From Paenibacillus sinensis (GTDB lineage: Bacteria > Bacillota > Bacilli > Paenibacillales > Paenibacillaceae), in assembly GCF_019904155.1 (NCBI RefSeq), contig NZ_JAHCMB010000130.1, positions 1-53,597 on the forward strand: a DNA stretch of 53,597 nt, read 5' to 3'. Made by a program: the position numbers and the translations under genes. Positions 20,281 to 28,838 of the stretch are shown here, piece by piece. How positions within the stretch are numbered: the first letter of the stretch is position 1; each line of letters begins with the position of its first letter. The notes under the pieces are model-generated. The model was not told the origin of the DNA. It did no database searches and saw only the letters and a list, made by a program, of their open reading frames with translations.

Positions 20281-20934
20281 CTAGGGCTGACCGGACGAAT
20301 CGAACAGGGAGACAACCCAGCGGATGCCTTTGCGCGAGGCGTTCTGAAGCATGCCCGCCGTCTTGTCCGCCAGTTCATCGATCGCGGGCTCCTGCTGATT
20401 CGGAACCAGGATCTGTCCGGGCGTCAGCGTGCTGGGGCTGACCGCAGGCTGCTGCGGAAGCATGTCGGCTGAGCTGCTGCGTTGTGCCGGCTGCTGCTGC
20501 ACCGAGCGGTTGGAACTGCTGCCCTGCACCGGTTGCTGCGGGACCGTGCCGGCCGAGCCGCTTCCCTGCACAGGCTGCTGCGGGACTGTGCCGATGGAGC
20601 TGCTGCCCTGTGCCGGCTGCTGGATTGCAGCCTGCCCGGAGCCGGACGGCTGCTGGACATAGATCGTCTGTCCCGAACCGGACACCGACGGAACCAGCGT
20701 GACCGGCACATAGACGTATCCACCCTTGCCGTCGCTCTGCACCTGATAGCCGGTAACGGCAGTGCTCTGAGCTCCGGCAGCCGGAGCGTTGTTCACGGCG
20801 GTGCCAGAGATGACACTCCATCCGGGAACGGGAGTAGACGAATTCCCACCCGTCCCGCCAAGCTGCATCCCTACCAATATTCCGATTCCGGCCCAGATCC
20901 CGAAGACCGCCAGCTTTTTTCCGAAATGCGACAT
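20281..20934 (-). CDS. YqxA-like (DUF3679-type) membrane protein with tandem repeats
   Basis: This 217-residue protein has one N-terminal membrane anchor (LAVFGIWAGIGILVGMQLGG, residues 8-27). A Ser/Gly/Gln-rich extracytoplasmic region follows, containing four tandem 14-residue repeats of the type QPxQGSxSxGTVPQ at residues 106-161. The C-terminal helix (IDELADKTAGMLQNASRKGIRWVVSLF) closes it. The anchor, the C-terminal helix and the spot between spoIIP and lepA match B. subtilis yqxA, which is about half this length. Positional orthology is inferred; the function is unknown. Confidence 0.6.
   Translation of the reverse strand: MSHFGKKLAVFGIWAGIGILVGMQLGGTGGNSSTPVPGWSVISGTAVNNAPAAGAQSTAVTGYQVQSDGKGGYVYVPVTLVPSVSGSGQTIYVQQPSGSGQAAIQQPAQGSSSIGTVPQQPVQGSGSAGTVPQQPVQGSSSNRSVQQQPAQRSSSADMLPQQPAVSPSTLTPGQILVPNQQEPAIDELADKTAGMLQNASRKGIRWVVSLFDSSGQP
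20452..20619 (-). repeat. Four 42-bp in-frame tandem repeats
   Basis: These are four consecutive 42-base units inside the YqxA-like gene, encoding QPAQGSSSIGTVPQ, QPVQGSGSAGTVPQ, QPVQGSSSNRSVQQ and QPAQRSSSADMLPQ. Because the unit is a multiple of three, copy number can vary without breaking the frame. Confidence 0.85.
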
Positions 20935-20989
20935 ACTCTCACCCTTTCCCTGCGTCCCAAGCTACCGATAATCCGCCTTATCCATTCGC

Positions 20990-22360
20990 TTAATTCGCCT
21001 CGCCCGTTCCGCCTTCCGCTCCTGCCGTCCCGCTTCCTGCCCCGCCGTCTTCCGTCTTCGCGTTCGCTTTCTCCGCTTGATGGCTGCTCCAGTACAGGTC
21101 TGCGATGGCGTCTCCCAGCACCTCCGCGGTGGCTTTCAGCTCGGCTTCCGTGTTGTCGATGCCGCCAACCTCGATCAGGACGCTGGTCGGGGACAGCGTT
21201 TGATTATATTCACCATTGTTGCCCTTGCCCGACGATTTACCCCAGATGCCCCGGGACAATCCGGGATATTTCTTCTCCAGCAGCTTGTGGATGCTGTTCG
21301 CGAACGCTTCATTCTCCTTCCAGTCCTTATTCGCGCGTCCGAGGATGAAATATACCTGCGCATATGATTTGCCGTTAATCACCGTTGTCGTCTTGTCGTA
21401 GCGCTGAGAGTCCCGGTGAATGTCGATCAGCTCCGTCATGCCGGCATGCTCGCTCATCGCCGCCTTCACCGTAGCCCGGGAATACTTATAGGAATAATTC
21501 CAGTTGTAGTCCGCAACTTCAGTGGCATAATCATCTTCGGTGTGCAGGGTGCCAATGCCCCGTTTCTCCAGCCGCTGCGCGACATATGAGCCCACGAGCA
21601 TCACATTCTTGTCAGGGTCGGCGGAGCTCGGATTGTCGCTCTGCAATCCCAGCAGCGGATTATAGGCTTCCCGCGGATGGGAATGGTAGATCATAATCCG
21701 CTTGTCCTGTCCTGCCTGATCTTGCTGATTGGGCTGATCTGCATTGCTGGCGTCTGCGGAAGATGAGGGCTCGGGCGCTGCGCTCTCCACGGGAGAGCCT
21801 GCTGCTGCGCCTTCGCCGTTATCCCCGCCCGTGCCGTCACCTTCGCTGCCACCGCCCGCCTGGGGCTGCGGGGTCGTCTGCGGCTGAGCCGTTTGGCCTG
21901 CGAGTCCATCCTGTCCGGGATGGTAGTCCGCCGGGGCGCCGGGCGTTCCGCCGGAGCCGCTTCGCAGCAGCACGGCGTCATCCGCCGCCATCCCGGGCAG
22001 CTCGCGCGACAGAAGACTCTTCGGATCGCCGGGATTCACGCTCGTCAGCATCTGGAAGACGAAGCTCGTAACCTTCTCGCCCGAGAGAGCGGAAGGCTCC
22101 TTCGTCTCAGGGAGATGGGGAACCTCCATGCCGAGCAACTCCTTGAAGAAACCGGCGGACAAGGATGCAGCCAGCCCTTTCATAGAAGGGAGCGGAGAGT
22201 TGTCGAGCTTCTGTCCCGCAACTCCTCCGGCGCCCAGCAGCAGAAAGAATACGAGCGACCCGCAGGCAAGCAGCAGCATTGTCCGGCCGAGCGCCAGCCC
22301 TTCCAGCACTTTGGCGCGCAGCCGGGCGAAGTTCCATAGGCGAAACCATTTTCTGTCCAT
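20990..22360 (-). CDS. spoIIP: Stage II sporulation protein P
   Basis: This 456-residue protein starts at ATG 22360 after GGAGG. A membrane anchor lies near residues 27-47 (GRTMLLLACGSLVFFLLLG). A long Gly/Ala/Gln-rich linker (about 150-215) is followed by the amidase domain: IMIYHSHPREAYNPLL with catalytic His, ELIDIHRDSQR, and VLIEVGGIDN with the catalytic Glu region. SpoIIP strips stem peptides from septal glycan during engulfment with SpoIID and SpoIIM. It is next to gpr, as in B. subtilis. The linker is longer than in Bacillus. Confidence 0.95.
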   Translation of the reverse strand: MDRKWFRLWNFARLRAKVLEGLALGRTMLLLACGSLVFFLLLGAGGVAGQKLDNSPLPSMKGLAASLSAGFFKELLGMEVPHLPETKEPSALSGEKVTSFVFQMLTSVNPGDPKSLLSRELPGMAADDAVLLRSGSGGTPGAPADYHPGQDGLAGQTAQPQTTPQPQAGGGSEGDGTGGDNGEGAAAGSPVESAAPEPSSSADASNADQPNQQDQAGQDKRIMIYHSHPREAYNPLLGLQSDNPSSADPDKNVMLVGSYVAQRLEKRGIGTLHTEDDYATEVADYNWNYSYKYSRATVKAAMSEHAGMTELIDIHRDSQRYDKTTTVINGKSYAQVYFILGRANKDWKENEAFANSIHKLLEKKYPGLSRGIWGKSSGKGNNGEYNQTLSPTSVLIEVGGIDNTEAELKATAEVLGDAIADLYWSSHQAEKANAKTEDGGAGSGTAGAEGGTGEAN

Positions 22361-22593
22361 TATCGTTATGTCCTCCTCAGGCTCTCTGTAATCTCTTATA
22401 CTTCAAATCTATGAAGCGATGAGAGAAACTAGAACACCGGAAGAAGATCAGAATAACTTCTATCGAATTCAATCGAAGTCTTCTCGAAAATGCTGCGGAA
22501 TCCATCTCAAAAAGCCCTCACTAAGCAAGGCAGGTGCTGCGAATCGGAATCTGGGATAGAGGAGGGGCCTGGATCGCTTGTAAATTGTCTGTT
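22361..22593. other. Intergenic region upstream of spoIIP
   Basis: No gene is visible in the 342 bases between spoIIP and gpr. The part nearest gpr holds the gpr terminator. The rest should contain the spoIIP promoter (SigE-type in B. subtilis), but I see no confident match. Confidence 0.5.
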
Positions 22594-22623
22594 CAAAAAA
22601 TAGAACGGGCTGCAAGCCCGCTC
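22594..22623 (-). terminator. Terminator after gpr
   Basis: AGAGCGGGCT, a 3-base loop and AGCCCGTTCT on the minus strand, followed by ATTTTTT. It lies about 80 bases past the gpr stop. Confidence 0.8.
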
Positions 22624-22702
22624 TGATTTCTGATCGATCAACTGTCTACTATCTGGAGGCAGCGCCGCCCGGGATCACGTTCACCTGAAGTTTCAACGGC
22701 GT

Positions 22703-23707
22703 TCAGTGCGTATATGCCCCCGCATTCCCGGGGTCAACCGCTTCGTGCAGCGCGGCGTTCAGACCGGTCGCCACAACGTTGGCGATGTCCTCGATGAATT
22801 CGTCGATTTCCTTCGGCGTCACAATTAAGTCATGCCCGAGAGGCTCCAGCACTTCCTTGACGAGGGCCAGCCTTTCCTGCTCGGTGATGCTGTCCAGCAG
22901 CCCCATAATTTGCTTGGATCGGCCTTCCGCACCTCCAAAGTGACTCTTCATCATCTCCAGCACATTGCCGACGATGGTGGAGGCATAGCAGACTGTCGGT
23001 ACGCCGATCGCGATACAGGGGACGCCCAGCACCTCCTTGGTCAGCCCGCGGCGCTTGTTGCCGATCCCCGATCCGGGGTGGATGCCGATATCAGCGATCT
23101 GGATGGTCGTGTTGACCCGCTCCAGCGACCGGGAAGCCAGGGCGTCAATCGCAATAATGGCCTCCGGCTTCGTCCGGTCCACAATGCCCTGAACAATTTC
23201 GCTCGACTCGATCCCGGTCAGTCCCAGCACGCCCGGAGCGATGGCACTCACATTGCGGTAGCCCGGCGATACCTGGTCGGGCATCAGCTCATAGAACTGA
23301 CGGGTAATCAGCGCGTTCTCCACGACAAGGGGACCCAGCGAGTCGGGTGTCACATTCCAGTTGCCAAGCCCGACGATCAAGACGGAGGCGCTCTGTCTGA
23401 TTCCGATCCGGTTCATGAAGGTCTCGAACTCCCGAGCGAAAGTCTCCGATACCTTCTCCTGCAGCCCCGAATCCCCGCCGCGCAGGCCGGGAACCTCCAG
23501 CGTGACATAATTCCCGATGGCCCGGCCGATTCTCCGTGACCCTTCCTCTGAGCTCACGCTAAGCCGGGTCACCTTGATTCCCTCCGATTCCTCCACTTGC
23601 TCGTCCACTCCGGGTATCGGCTGGTTGCCGCCAAGGCCCTGGGCCAGCTCCTTGGATTCAATCGCCAAATCGGTACGCGCCGAGTACAGCCGCAGATCCA
23701 GTTCCAT
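22703..23707 (-). CDS. gpr: Germination protease GPR
   Basis: This 334-residue protein starts at ATG 23707 with AGGAGG ten bases upstream. It begins with a short propeptide and the LYSARTDLAIE segment matching the autoprocessing region of B. subtilis GPR. Further family landmarks are YVTLEVPGLR, VGLGNWNVTPDSLGP, TGIESSEIVQGI and IDALASRS. It degrades small acid-soluble spore proteins during germination and is made in the forespore as a zymogen. Confidence 0.96.
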   Translation of the reverse strand: MELDLRLYSARTDLAIESKELAQGLGGNQPIPGVDEQVEESEGIKVTRLSVSSEEGSRRIGRAIGNYVTLEVPGLRGGDSGLQEKVSETFAREFETFMNRIGIRQSASVLIVGLGNWNVTPDSLGPLVVENALITRQFYELMPDQVSPGYRNVSAIAPGVLGLTGIESSEIVQGIVDRTKPEAIIAIDALASRSLERVNTTIQIADIGIHPGSGIGNKRRGLTKEVLGVPCIAIGVPTVCYASTIVGNVLEMMKSHFGGAEGRSKQIMGLLDSITEQERLALVKEVLEPLGHDLIVTPKEIDEFIEDIANVVATGLNAALHEAVDPGNAGAYTH

Positions 23708-23831
23708 TCTTGATAAGCCTCCTGTCTGGTTTAGATGGCATAGACTGTCTTCTATGTCCTAGTGTGCGGGAGGAGGTGTCTGATTATACAAAGAATTCAC
23801 GGAATTCACGCGAAATTACGAGGTTTTAATG

Positions 23832-23860
23832 TTGCATTTTAAGGTGGTGCGTGCTAAACT
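23832..23860 (+). promoter_or_regulatory. SigA-like promoter of rpsT
   Basis: TTGCAT, 17 bases, TAAACT, with the start codon 57 bases beyond the -10 box. Confidence 0.6.
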
Positions 23861-23916
23861 ATTTTAAGTTGTGAATCATTTGATGATTTCCGAATGCCTT
23901 ACAGGAGGTGAATGCA

Positions 23917-24189
23917 ATGCCAAACATTAAATCCGCGGTAAAACGCGTTAAGACGACGGAAAAGCGCCGCGCGCTGAACATTTCTCAGAAATCCGCTCTT
24001 CGTACAGCCGTTAAGGCTGCTGACGTAGCGCTGGAAGGTACGGAAGTACAAACCGCTCAAGCTGCTTTCCTTGCTGCTTCCAAGAAGCTGGACAAGGCCG
24101 TTACCAAAGGTCTGGTTCATAAAAATGCGGCTGCCCGCAAGAAGTCCCGCTTGGCGAAGAAACTGAACGCTCTGTCCGCTCAAGGCTAA
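23917..24189 (+). CDS. rpsT: 30S ribosomal protein S20
   Basis: 90 residues from ATG 23917, eight bases after GGAGG; the in-frame GTG at 23908 is part of that site. The basic [12 protein letters not shown] start, [16 protein letters not shown], and the [17 protein letters not shown] end are typical of S20, which binds 16S rRNA early in 30S assembly. It is the only plus-strand gene in this stretch, as in B. subtilis between holA and gpr. Confidence 0.98.
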   Translation: MPNIKSAVKRVKTTEKRRALNISQKSALRTAVKAADVALEGTEVQTAQAAFLAASKKLDKAVTKGLVHKNAAARKKSRLAKKLNALSAQG

Positions 24190-24213
24190 GAGCTTCTATA
24201 ATGTACTGTGAAG

Positions 24214-24246
24214 AACCTGACCGCTCCGAAGCGATCAGGTTTTTTT
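24214..24246 (+). terminator. Terminator of rpsT
   Basis: AACCTGACCGCT, loop CCGA, AGCGATCAGGTT with one mismatch, then a run of T residues, 25 bases after the stop codon. Confidence 0.92.
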
Positions 24247-24275
24247 GTGCTGCGGGGACTGAACTAAGGTATTAA

Positions 24276-24541
24276 CCACGGAAATTCTCCACCTACAGCT
24301 TCGACGAGAAGCTGCTGATGGCTGAGGATGCCGATTTTGCCTGAAGGCTCAAACGTTGGGGCAAGCGCTCCGGCCTGAAATACGGCATGCTGATTAAAGC
24401 CTGGATGATTACCTCCTGCCGGAAATTCGACCGTGGGGAGACTGGTATTTGTGCAGACATCCCCGGCTGGTCCTGGCTTATCTGAGGGGAACCGACCAGA
24501 AGCACGCCGAACAGGCTTACTATGAGAACCAGGGAAGATAA
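24276..24541 (+). pseudogene. Decayed C-terminal fragment of a family 2 glycosyltransferase
   Basis: The plus strand reads YSFDEKLLMAEDADFA, an in-frame TGA, then RLKRWGKRSGLKYGMLIKAW and MITSCRKFD. A frame change after that leads into GDWYLCRHPRLVLAYLRGT and DQKHAEQAYYENQGR, ending with TAA at 24541. The A-E-D-x-D-(F/L)-x-x-R pattern and the order of the blocks are those of the C-terminal part of inverting GT2 glycosyltransferases. At least one stop and one frameshift are visible, and there is no N-terminal half. It fills the space between the rpsT terminator and holA. Confidence 0.75.
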
Positions 24542-24544
24542 GCC

Positions 24545-25576
24545 TTAAGCCGTTCTTCCCGCTCCGAGCCGCAGCATGAACAGCTCCAGCCCGAGCACCT
24601 TGTCGATTCCACCGGTCTTCATCTGGTAATCGAGATCGGCCAGACGGCTCAGGATTTCCTTGAGCTGAACCCCGCTGAACTTGCGCGCCTGCTCAGCCGC
24701 CAGCTTGACGGCATACGGATGGAGCCCGATCCGCGAAGCGATCTGTCCCTGAGCATAGCTCTGTTCGGACAACTCCTTGACCTGCAGGATGATCCGGAAC
24801 TGCCGGGTGATCAGCGCCGCGATCTTGATAGGCTCCTCCCGCTGCTTCAGCAGCTCATGAAGCGTCCCGATCGCCTTGTCCAGCCGCAGGTTCGCAATAT
24901 CCTCCACAAGCGTGAAGACATTCTGCTCCGTTCCGCGCGGGACCAGGTTCTCCACATCCGCCGGAGTGACGGTTCCGCCGCTGCCCGCGAACAGGCACAG
25001 CTTGTCCATCTCCCCCGTCAAAGTCTGCAAACCTGTACCGGCGCTGGCGATCAGCGCCTCGGGCATTCCCGGAGCGGGGCTGCAGCCCCGCTCCCGTATC
25101 CCCTTCTCCACCCACTTGAGCAGCTCGTCCGCTCCAAGGGGACTAAAGGCCAGCACAGTTCCGGCCGTCTTCAGCGTCTTGACGATTTTTTTGCGTTCAT
25201 CGAGCTTGTCGCCATTCACCAGAAACACGATCACGCTGAAGTCCGCGGGACTCGTGAGGTAATCCTGAAGCGCCTCGACCCGGTGGTCGAGCTTCGCATT
25301 ATCTCTTCCCGCCGTGAACAGCGCGGCGTCCTTGACGATGAGCAGCTTGCGTGGCACCATAAAGGGCACCGTCTCGGCCTCCTCGACCACCGCCTGAATG
25401 GGCGTCTCGGACAGATCGAACGGAATAACCGCAAAATCACGCTCCTCCTCCGAGATCAGTTCCTTTTCAATCAAGGCTACAAACTCGTTCATTCTGAATT
25501 TTTCACTTCCATATAAACAATAGACCGGGGCGAATTTCCCCTGTTTGATTTCCTTTGCCGCCGTTTTGGCATCCAT
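24545..25576 (-). CDS. holA: DNA polymerase III subunit delta
   Basis: Start chosen at ATG 25576 (AAGGAG ten bases upstream), giving 343 residues. The open frame extends 78 codons further, but without family similarity. N-terminal KFAPVYCLYGSEKFRMNEFV, then PFMVPRKLLIVKDAALF, and a C-terminal helical domain (LARLADLDYQMKTGGIDKVLGLELFMLRL-like end) are those of the clamp-loader delta subunit (B. subtilis YqeN), which opens the sliding clamp. It is the neighbour of rpsT and gpr as in B. subtilis, but is separated from comEC by about 8 kb. Confidence 0.93.
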   Translation of the reverse strand: MDAKTAAKEIKQGKFAPVYCLYGSEKFRMNEFVALIEKELISEEERDFAVIPFDLSETPIQAVVEEAETVPFMVPRKLLIVKDAALFTAGRDNAKLDHRVEALQDYLTSPADFSVIVFLVNGDKLDERKKIVKTLKTAGTVLAFSPLGADELLKWVEKGIRERGCSPAPGMPEALIASAGTGLQTLTGEMDKLCLFAGSGGTVTPADVENLVPRGTEQNVFTLVEDIANLRLDKAIGTLHELLKQREEPIKIAALITRQFRIILQVKELSEQSYAQGQIASRIGLHPYAVKLAAEQARKFSGVQLKEILSRLADLDYQMKTGGIDKVLGLELFMLRLGAGRTA

Positions 25577-25909
25577 CCGCAGGCTGCTCCTTCCCTGATG
25601 CGGCTGCCGCGCACCGTCCATTCTTCGTTTCATTATTGTAGCATAAGTCGGAGGGCTTGCGGCCATAGCGTGAATTCGCCTCCCATACAGAAGAAGCAAA
25701 AGCGGAGAAGCCCGGCCATATCTTCTCGCCGTTGCTTCTCCGCCTTTACGCGGCTCATCTATATAAACGACAGCACGCGAGGCTCTAGAAACCTCTGTGC
25801 TGCCGGTCATACGATGCCTTGCCTAGGAACTGCCGCTCTTCCCGAAGCAATTCCTGTCCTTATGCCTTATTCTATTCAGAACGTCTTCCGAATGTGACAC
25901 TTCGGTTGT
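25577..25909. other. Intergenic region holA to anti-sigma gene
   Basis: I see no supported gene in these 333 bases. The holA-side half reads open in the holA frame, probably by chance, and the other half contains the terminator at 25698-25747. Confidence 0.5.
25698..25747 (-). terminator. Terminator after the sigma/anti-sigma operon
   Basis: On the minus strand AAAGGCGGAGAAGC pairs with GCTTCTCCGCTTTT across a 22-base loop that has some pairing of its own, and the downstream arm supplies TTTT. It lies 160 bases past the stop codon. Confidence 0.6.
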
Positions 25910-27145
25910 TTATTTTGTTGATGCCGAAGGAGAGGGAGAAGCCGTCTGCTCCGGTGAAGCCGTGCCGGAACCGGTCGGAACCGGTGTTTCTTCCGATAAA
26001 ATATACGATGAACGCTTCTCATTGCCGTCCGTATTCGTCACGAAGTCGAATTGCTTGCCGTCATCGGACCATTGTCCCGACACCCAGGCTCCCTGGAAGG
26101 GAATCGTCGAGATAGCCTGTCTGCTCCCCGCATCCCCGCCATTCAGTCTGTAGATGATCAGGTTCTGCCCCTCCAGTACAGCCGAATAACGGCCATCTGG
26201 AGAAGTCCATGCGTTCGAATCCTGCACCTGTGAAGGAGCTATCGCCATTATTCCCATATCAGCGCTCAGGCCGGGCTCCTCGCTGCTGTGCAGCTGCTCG
26301 CCGGCGGCATTCTTCTCTGAGACACGATCTTCCGCGGCATCACTGGTCATAGTGCCCGCTTCCTGCGAGGCCTCAGGGGTCTTCGCCGGAGAAGTCGGCG
26401 CCGTCTTCTTGGAGACTACGCTCTTTCTTGCTTCCGCACTTGTTCCGCCCGCCGCGTCGCCGCTTCCCTTGCGGTCAGCCTTTGCCGACGGCTGGGCCTT
26501 GGGGGTCGGAGCTTGATCAGATGAATCTTCCGCGGCAGGGCTGACGGGAGAGGTTAAGGAGTAGGCTTCCGCCGGTGACGTCTCCTGGACTGACTCGCCG
26601 AAAGACTGCTGGAGTTCTGCCGATCCGGCCGGCAGAGCGCTATTGCTGTTCCCGGCAACGCTGTTTGATGCTATTCCGTTGCCGTCATAGTCATATCTCT
26701 GGGCGGAAGAGGCTTCGCCCTTCATCATATCCTCAACCTGCGCATCGGGCATTTGTTTCGGCATGTTCAGCACCGCGATCCCGAGCAGCAGAGCAGCCGC
26801 TGCCGCGCCGATCCCGAAGCGTGCAGACAATGAGGAGCTTCTCGGCTTGCGCGAAGCGCGGCGGCTCATCTCCTGAATCTTCGGCTCCTGCGCCGGGGAT
26901 ATAACTTCTTCTGCCGTTGTCCGGTCGATTTCATCCAGCTTCGGCAGAATGGAATCCACCAGACTGAAAGGCGGACTCACATCGGGAAGGCTCTCCAGCT
27001 CGCTCGAAAGCGCGCTGAGCCGTTCGAACATCTCCGCGCAGGAAGGGCAGTCATCGATATGGCGAAACATTTCAAGCGCCTCGTCCCTGCTCAGATCATG
27101 ATCCAGATAACGGTTCATCCATTCTATCACCTCCGCGCAGTTCAT
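25910..27145 (-). CDS. Anti-sigma factor with zinc-finger (ZAS) domain
   Basis: This 411-residue protein has an N-terminal zinc anti-sigma motif C3...H29-x3-C33-x2-C36 (FRHIDDCPSC). One membrane segment follows near residues 110-128 (IGAAAAALLLGIAVLNM). A long Ser/Ala/Glu-rich extracytoplasmic stretch leads to a beta-rich end (AWTSPDGRYSAVLEGQNLIIYRLNGG and GQWSDDGKQFDFV), resembling propeller blades. It overlaps the sigma factor gene by four bases (ATGA). It should sequester that sigma factor at the membrane until an envelope signal is sensed by the outer part. Confidence 0.87.
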   Translation of the reverse strand: MNCAEVIEWMNRYLDHDLSRDEALEMFRHIDDCPSCAEMFERLSALSSELESLPDVSPPFSLVDSILPKLDEIDRTTAEEVISPAQEPKIQEMSRRASRKPRSSSLSARFGIGAAAAALLLGIAVLNMPKQMPDAQVEDMMKGEASSAQRYDYDGNGIASNSVAGNSNSALPAGSAELQQSFGESVQETSPAEAYSLTSPVSPAAEDSSDQAPTPKAQPSAKADRKGSGDAAGGTSAEARKSVVSKKTAPTSPAKTPEASQEAGTMTSDAAEDRVSEKNAAGEQLHSSEEPGLSADMGIMAIAPSQVQDSNAWTSPDGRYSAVLEGQNLIIYRLNGGDAGSRQAISTIPFQGAWVSGQWSDDGKQFDFVTNTDGNEKRSSYILSEETPVPTGSGTASPEQTASPSPSASTK

Positions 27146-27690
27146 CCCGATACACCACCTTTCTGATACTCCTGAAGTCTGTTTTGAAGCTGCTGCCTTG
27201 CCCTGAACAGGTAAGATTTCACCGTATTCAGCGGCAAATCCAGGCAGTCCGCTATTTCGTTGTATGAAAAATCCTGAAGGTACCGCAGGACGATCACCGT
27301 CTTGTGATGCTCCGGCAGCTGATCGATCGCCTCCCGAATGTCCTGCGCCAAATAGCCCGAGAGAACCTCCCGTTCTACGTTCTGCTTATCCTTGAACACC
27401 ATTTCATGCTCATCGATGGAGACCGTCGGTTTGGTCTTCCTGAATTTATCGATGCATATATTGGTCACGATCCGCTGAACCCATGTCTTGAACTGAGCCT
27501 TTTCCTCGTAGGAGCCGATTTTGGTATAAATCCGGATCAACGCTTCCTGCGAGGCGTCCAGCGCATCCTGTTCATTATGCAAAATGTAAAAGGCTGTTTT
27601 GTACACATGGCCTTCAATTTCTCGCAATAGGGTGATTAGAGCGTCGCGATCGCCCGATTGAGCGGCTCTGATGAGTCCCTGCTCCACCAC
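27142..27690 (-). CDS. ECF-type RNA polymerase sigma factor
   Basis: 182 residues starting at GTG 27690 (a second GTG is 27687) behind AGAGGGGG. Region 2 has DALDASQEALIRIYTKIGSYE and FKTWVQRIVTNICIDKFRK. Region 4 has LPEHHKTVIVLRYLQDFSYN, EIADCLDLPLNTVKSYLFRA and RQQL. It forms a coupled pair with the zinc anti-sigma gene. An ECF-like promoter lies immediately upstream, so it probably drives its own transcription. The target set is unknown; it belongs to the SigW/SigX-like envelope-stress type by context. Confidence 0.92.
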   Translation of the reverse strand: MVEQGLIRAAQSGDRDALITLLREIEGHVYKTAFYILHNEQDALDASQEALIRIYTKIGSYEEKAQFKTWVQRIVTNICIDKFRKTKPTVSIDEHEMVFKDKQNVEREVLSGYLAQDIREAIDQLPEHHKTVIVLRYLQDFSYNEIADCLDLPLNTVKSYLFRARQQLQNRLQEYQKGGVSG

Positions 27691-27720
27691 GAAGGTTCCC
27701 CCTCTCTATGCAATCTCACA

Positions 27721-27747
27721 GACGTGAGAGACTGCTGTTTTGTTGCA
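27721..27747 (-). promoter_or_regulatory. ECF-type autoregulatory promoter
   Basis: Minus strand TGCAAC (27747-27742), 17 bases, CGTC (27724-27721), 30 bases before the start codon. TGAAAC/TGCAAC with CGTC or CGTA is the consensus of Bacillus ECF sigma factors. Confidence 0.6.
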
Positions 27748-28082
27748 TGCCGTAAGCCCGAACAATGTGCCAAATTATTGAAAACGCATGAAAATGACGA
27801 TTGCCGCTCTGACAGACGCACTTTTTTAAGCATACAAGGAATCAACGGGCCAATCAAACTCATTCCCAGCTCAATTCCATTACAAAATTGACACCTTGCC
27901 GTGGACAAAAAAACCTGACAAGCATCCACGGGCCGGATTAGTTCCGCTAAGTTCACAAGCACAGGGGATATGCCATTTTTACCCAAATCCATAGGGAACA
28001 GCAGCTTATCCAAAAAAGCACTAGCCCCCACCGGGAAGTAAGGCCGAATGGATGCGTGATCCGATCTACTCTTATCATTAAA
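27748..28082. other. Region between the sigma promoter and kdgA terminator
   Basis: I see no gene I can support in these roughly 330 bases. A 149-codon minus-strand frame crosses it and enters the sigma factor gene, but has no family features and no convincing ribosome site. Confidence 0.5.
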
Positions 28083-28120
28083 CAAAAAACCTCCGCCCCC
28101 TGCTAGGAAGGACGAAGGTT
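28083..28120 (-). terminator. Terminator after kdgA
   Basis: Minus strand AACCTTCG...CGGAGGTT with additional CC/GG pairing, followed by TTTTTTG, about 70 bases past the stop codon. Confidence 0.75.
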
Positions 28121-28187
28121 GACTGAAGATTTCAGTCCGGAGATCCCGGTGTTCGAAAGGCTTCTATATATAAGAAGAGAATGGCTG

Positions 28188-28838
28188 TTACTTGACGGAG
28201 GCTGCCTTGATTTCTTTAAATTTCGCTACATATTTGGAGGCCAGCTCGGTGATCTGGTCGTAACGGCCCTCCTTGGCCGGCGCCGTCAAATTGCCGCCGA
28301 TGCCGACGGCTACGCAGCCGCCCTTGATCCATTTCTCCATATTCTCAAGGTCAACGCCGCCGGTAGGCATAATATTCACATGCGGCATCGGTCCATTGAC
28401 CGACTTGACGAAGTCCGGTCCGAAGGCGCTGCCCGGGAACAGCTTCAGAATGTCCGCACCAAGCTTAAGGGCTTCCTTCATTTCAGCCAGCGTCAGCGTT
28501 CCCGGCATGTAGGAAACACCGTACAGGTTGCAGATTTTGGCCGTCTCTTCCTCAAAGGAGGGGCTGACAACAAATTCGGCGCCGGCGAGGATCGCAATGC
28601 GGGCTGTAATGGGGTCCAGCACCGTCCCCGCACCGATGACCGCCCTGTCTCCGTAAGCTGCAACCAGCTTCTTGATGACGGCATCAGCGCCCGGGGTCGT
28701 GAAAGTCACCTCGATATTGTTCAGTCCGCCTTCGATACAGGCTTCGGACATGCGGTAGGCGTCCTCGGCATTGTCTGCGCGGATGACGGCGACGACACCG
28801 GTGGACAGAAGATTTTGCAGCACCTTAAGCTTTTTCAT
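28188..28838 (-). CDS. kdgA: KDPG/KHG aldolase
   Basis: 216 residues from ATG 28838 with GGAGG. Class I aldolase barrel: VVAVIRADNAEDA, ACIEGGLNNIEVTFTTPGA with the catalytic Glu, VIGAGTVLD, and the Schiff-base Lys in ADILKLFPGSAFG, followed by NIMPTGGVDLEN. It cleaves 2-keto-3-deoxy-6-phosphogluconate to pyruvate and glyceraldehyde 3-phosphate (or hydroxy-oxoglutarate). Divergent from the KDG kinase gene, so the two enzymes form the last steps of pectin or hexuronate catabolism. Confidence 0.95.
   Translation of the reverse strand: MKKLKVLQNLLSTGVVAVIRADNAEDAYRMSEACIEGGLNNIEVTFTTPGADAVIKKLVAAYGDRAVIGAGTVLDPITARIAILAGAEFVVSPSFEEETAKICNLYGVSYMPGTLTLAEMKEALKLGADILKLFPGSAFGPDFVKSVNGPMPHVNIMPTGGVDLENMEKWIKGGCVAVGIGGNLTAPAKEGRYDQITELASKYVAKFKEIKAASVK

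Noticed and set aside
27636..28085. 149-codon minus-strand frame upstream of the sigma factor
   Set aside because: It overlaps the sigma gene start and its promoter, has no family features and lacks a ribosome site.
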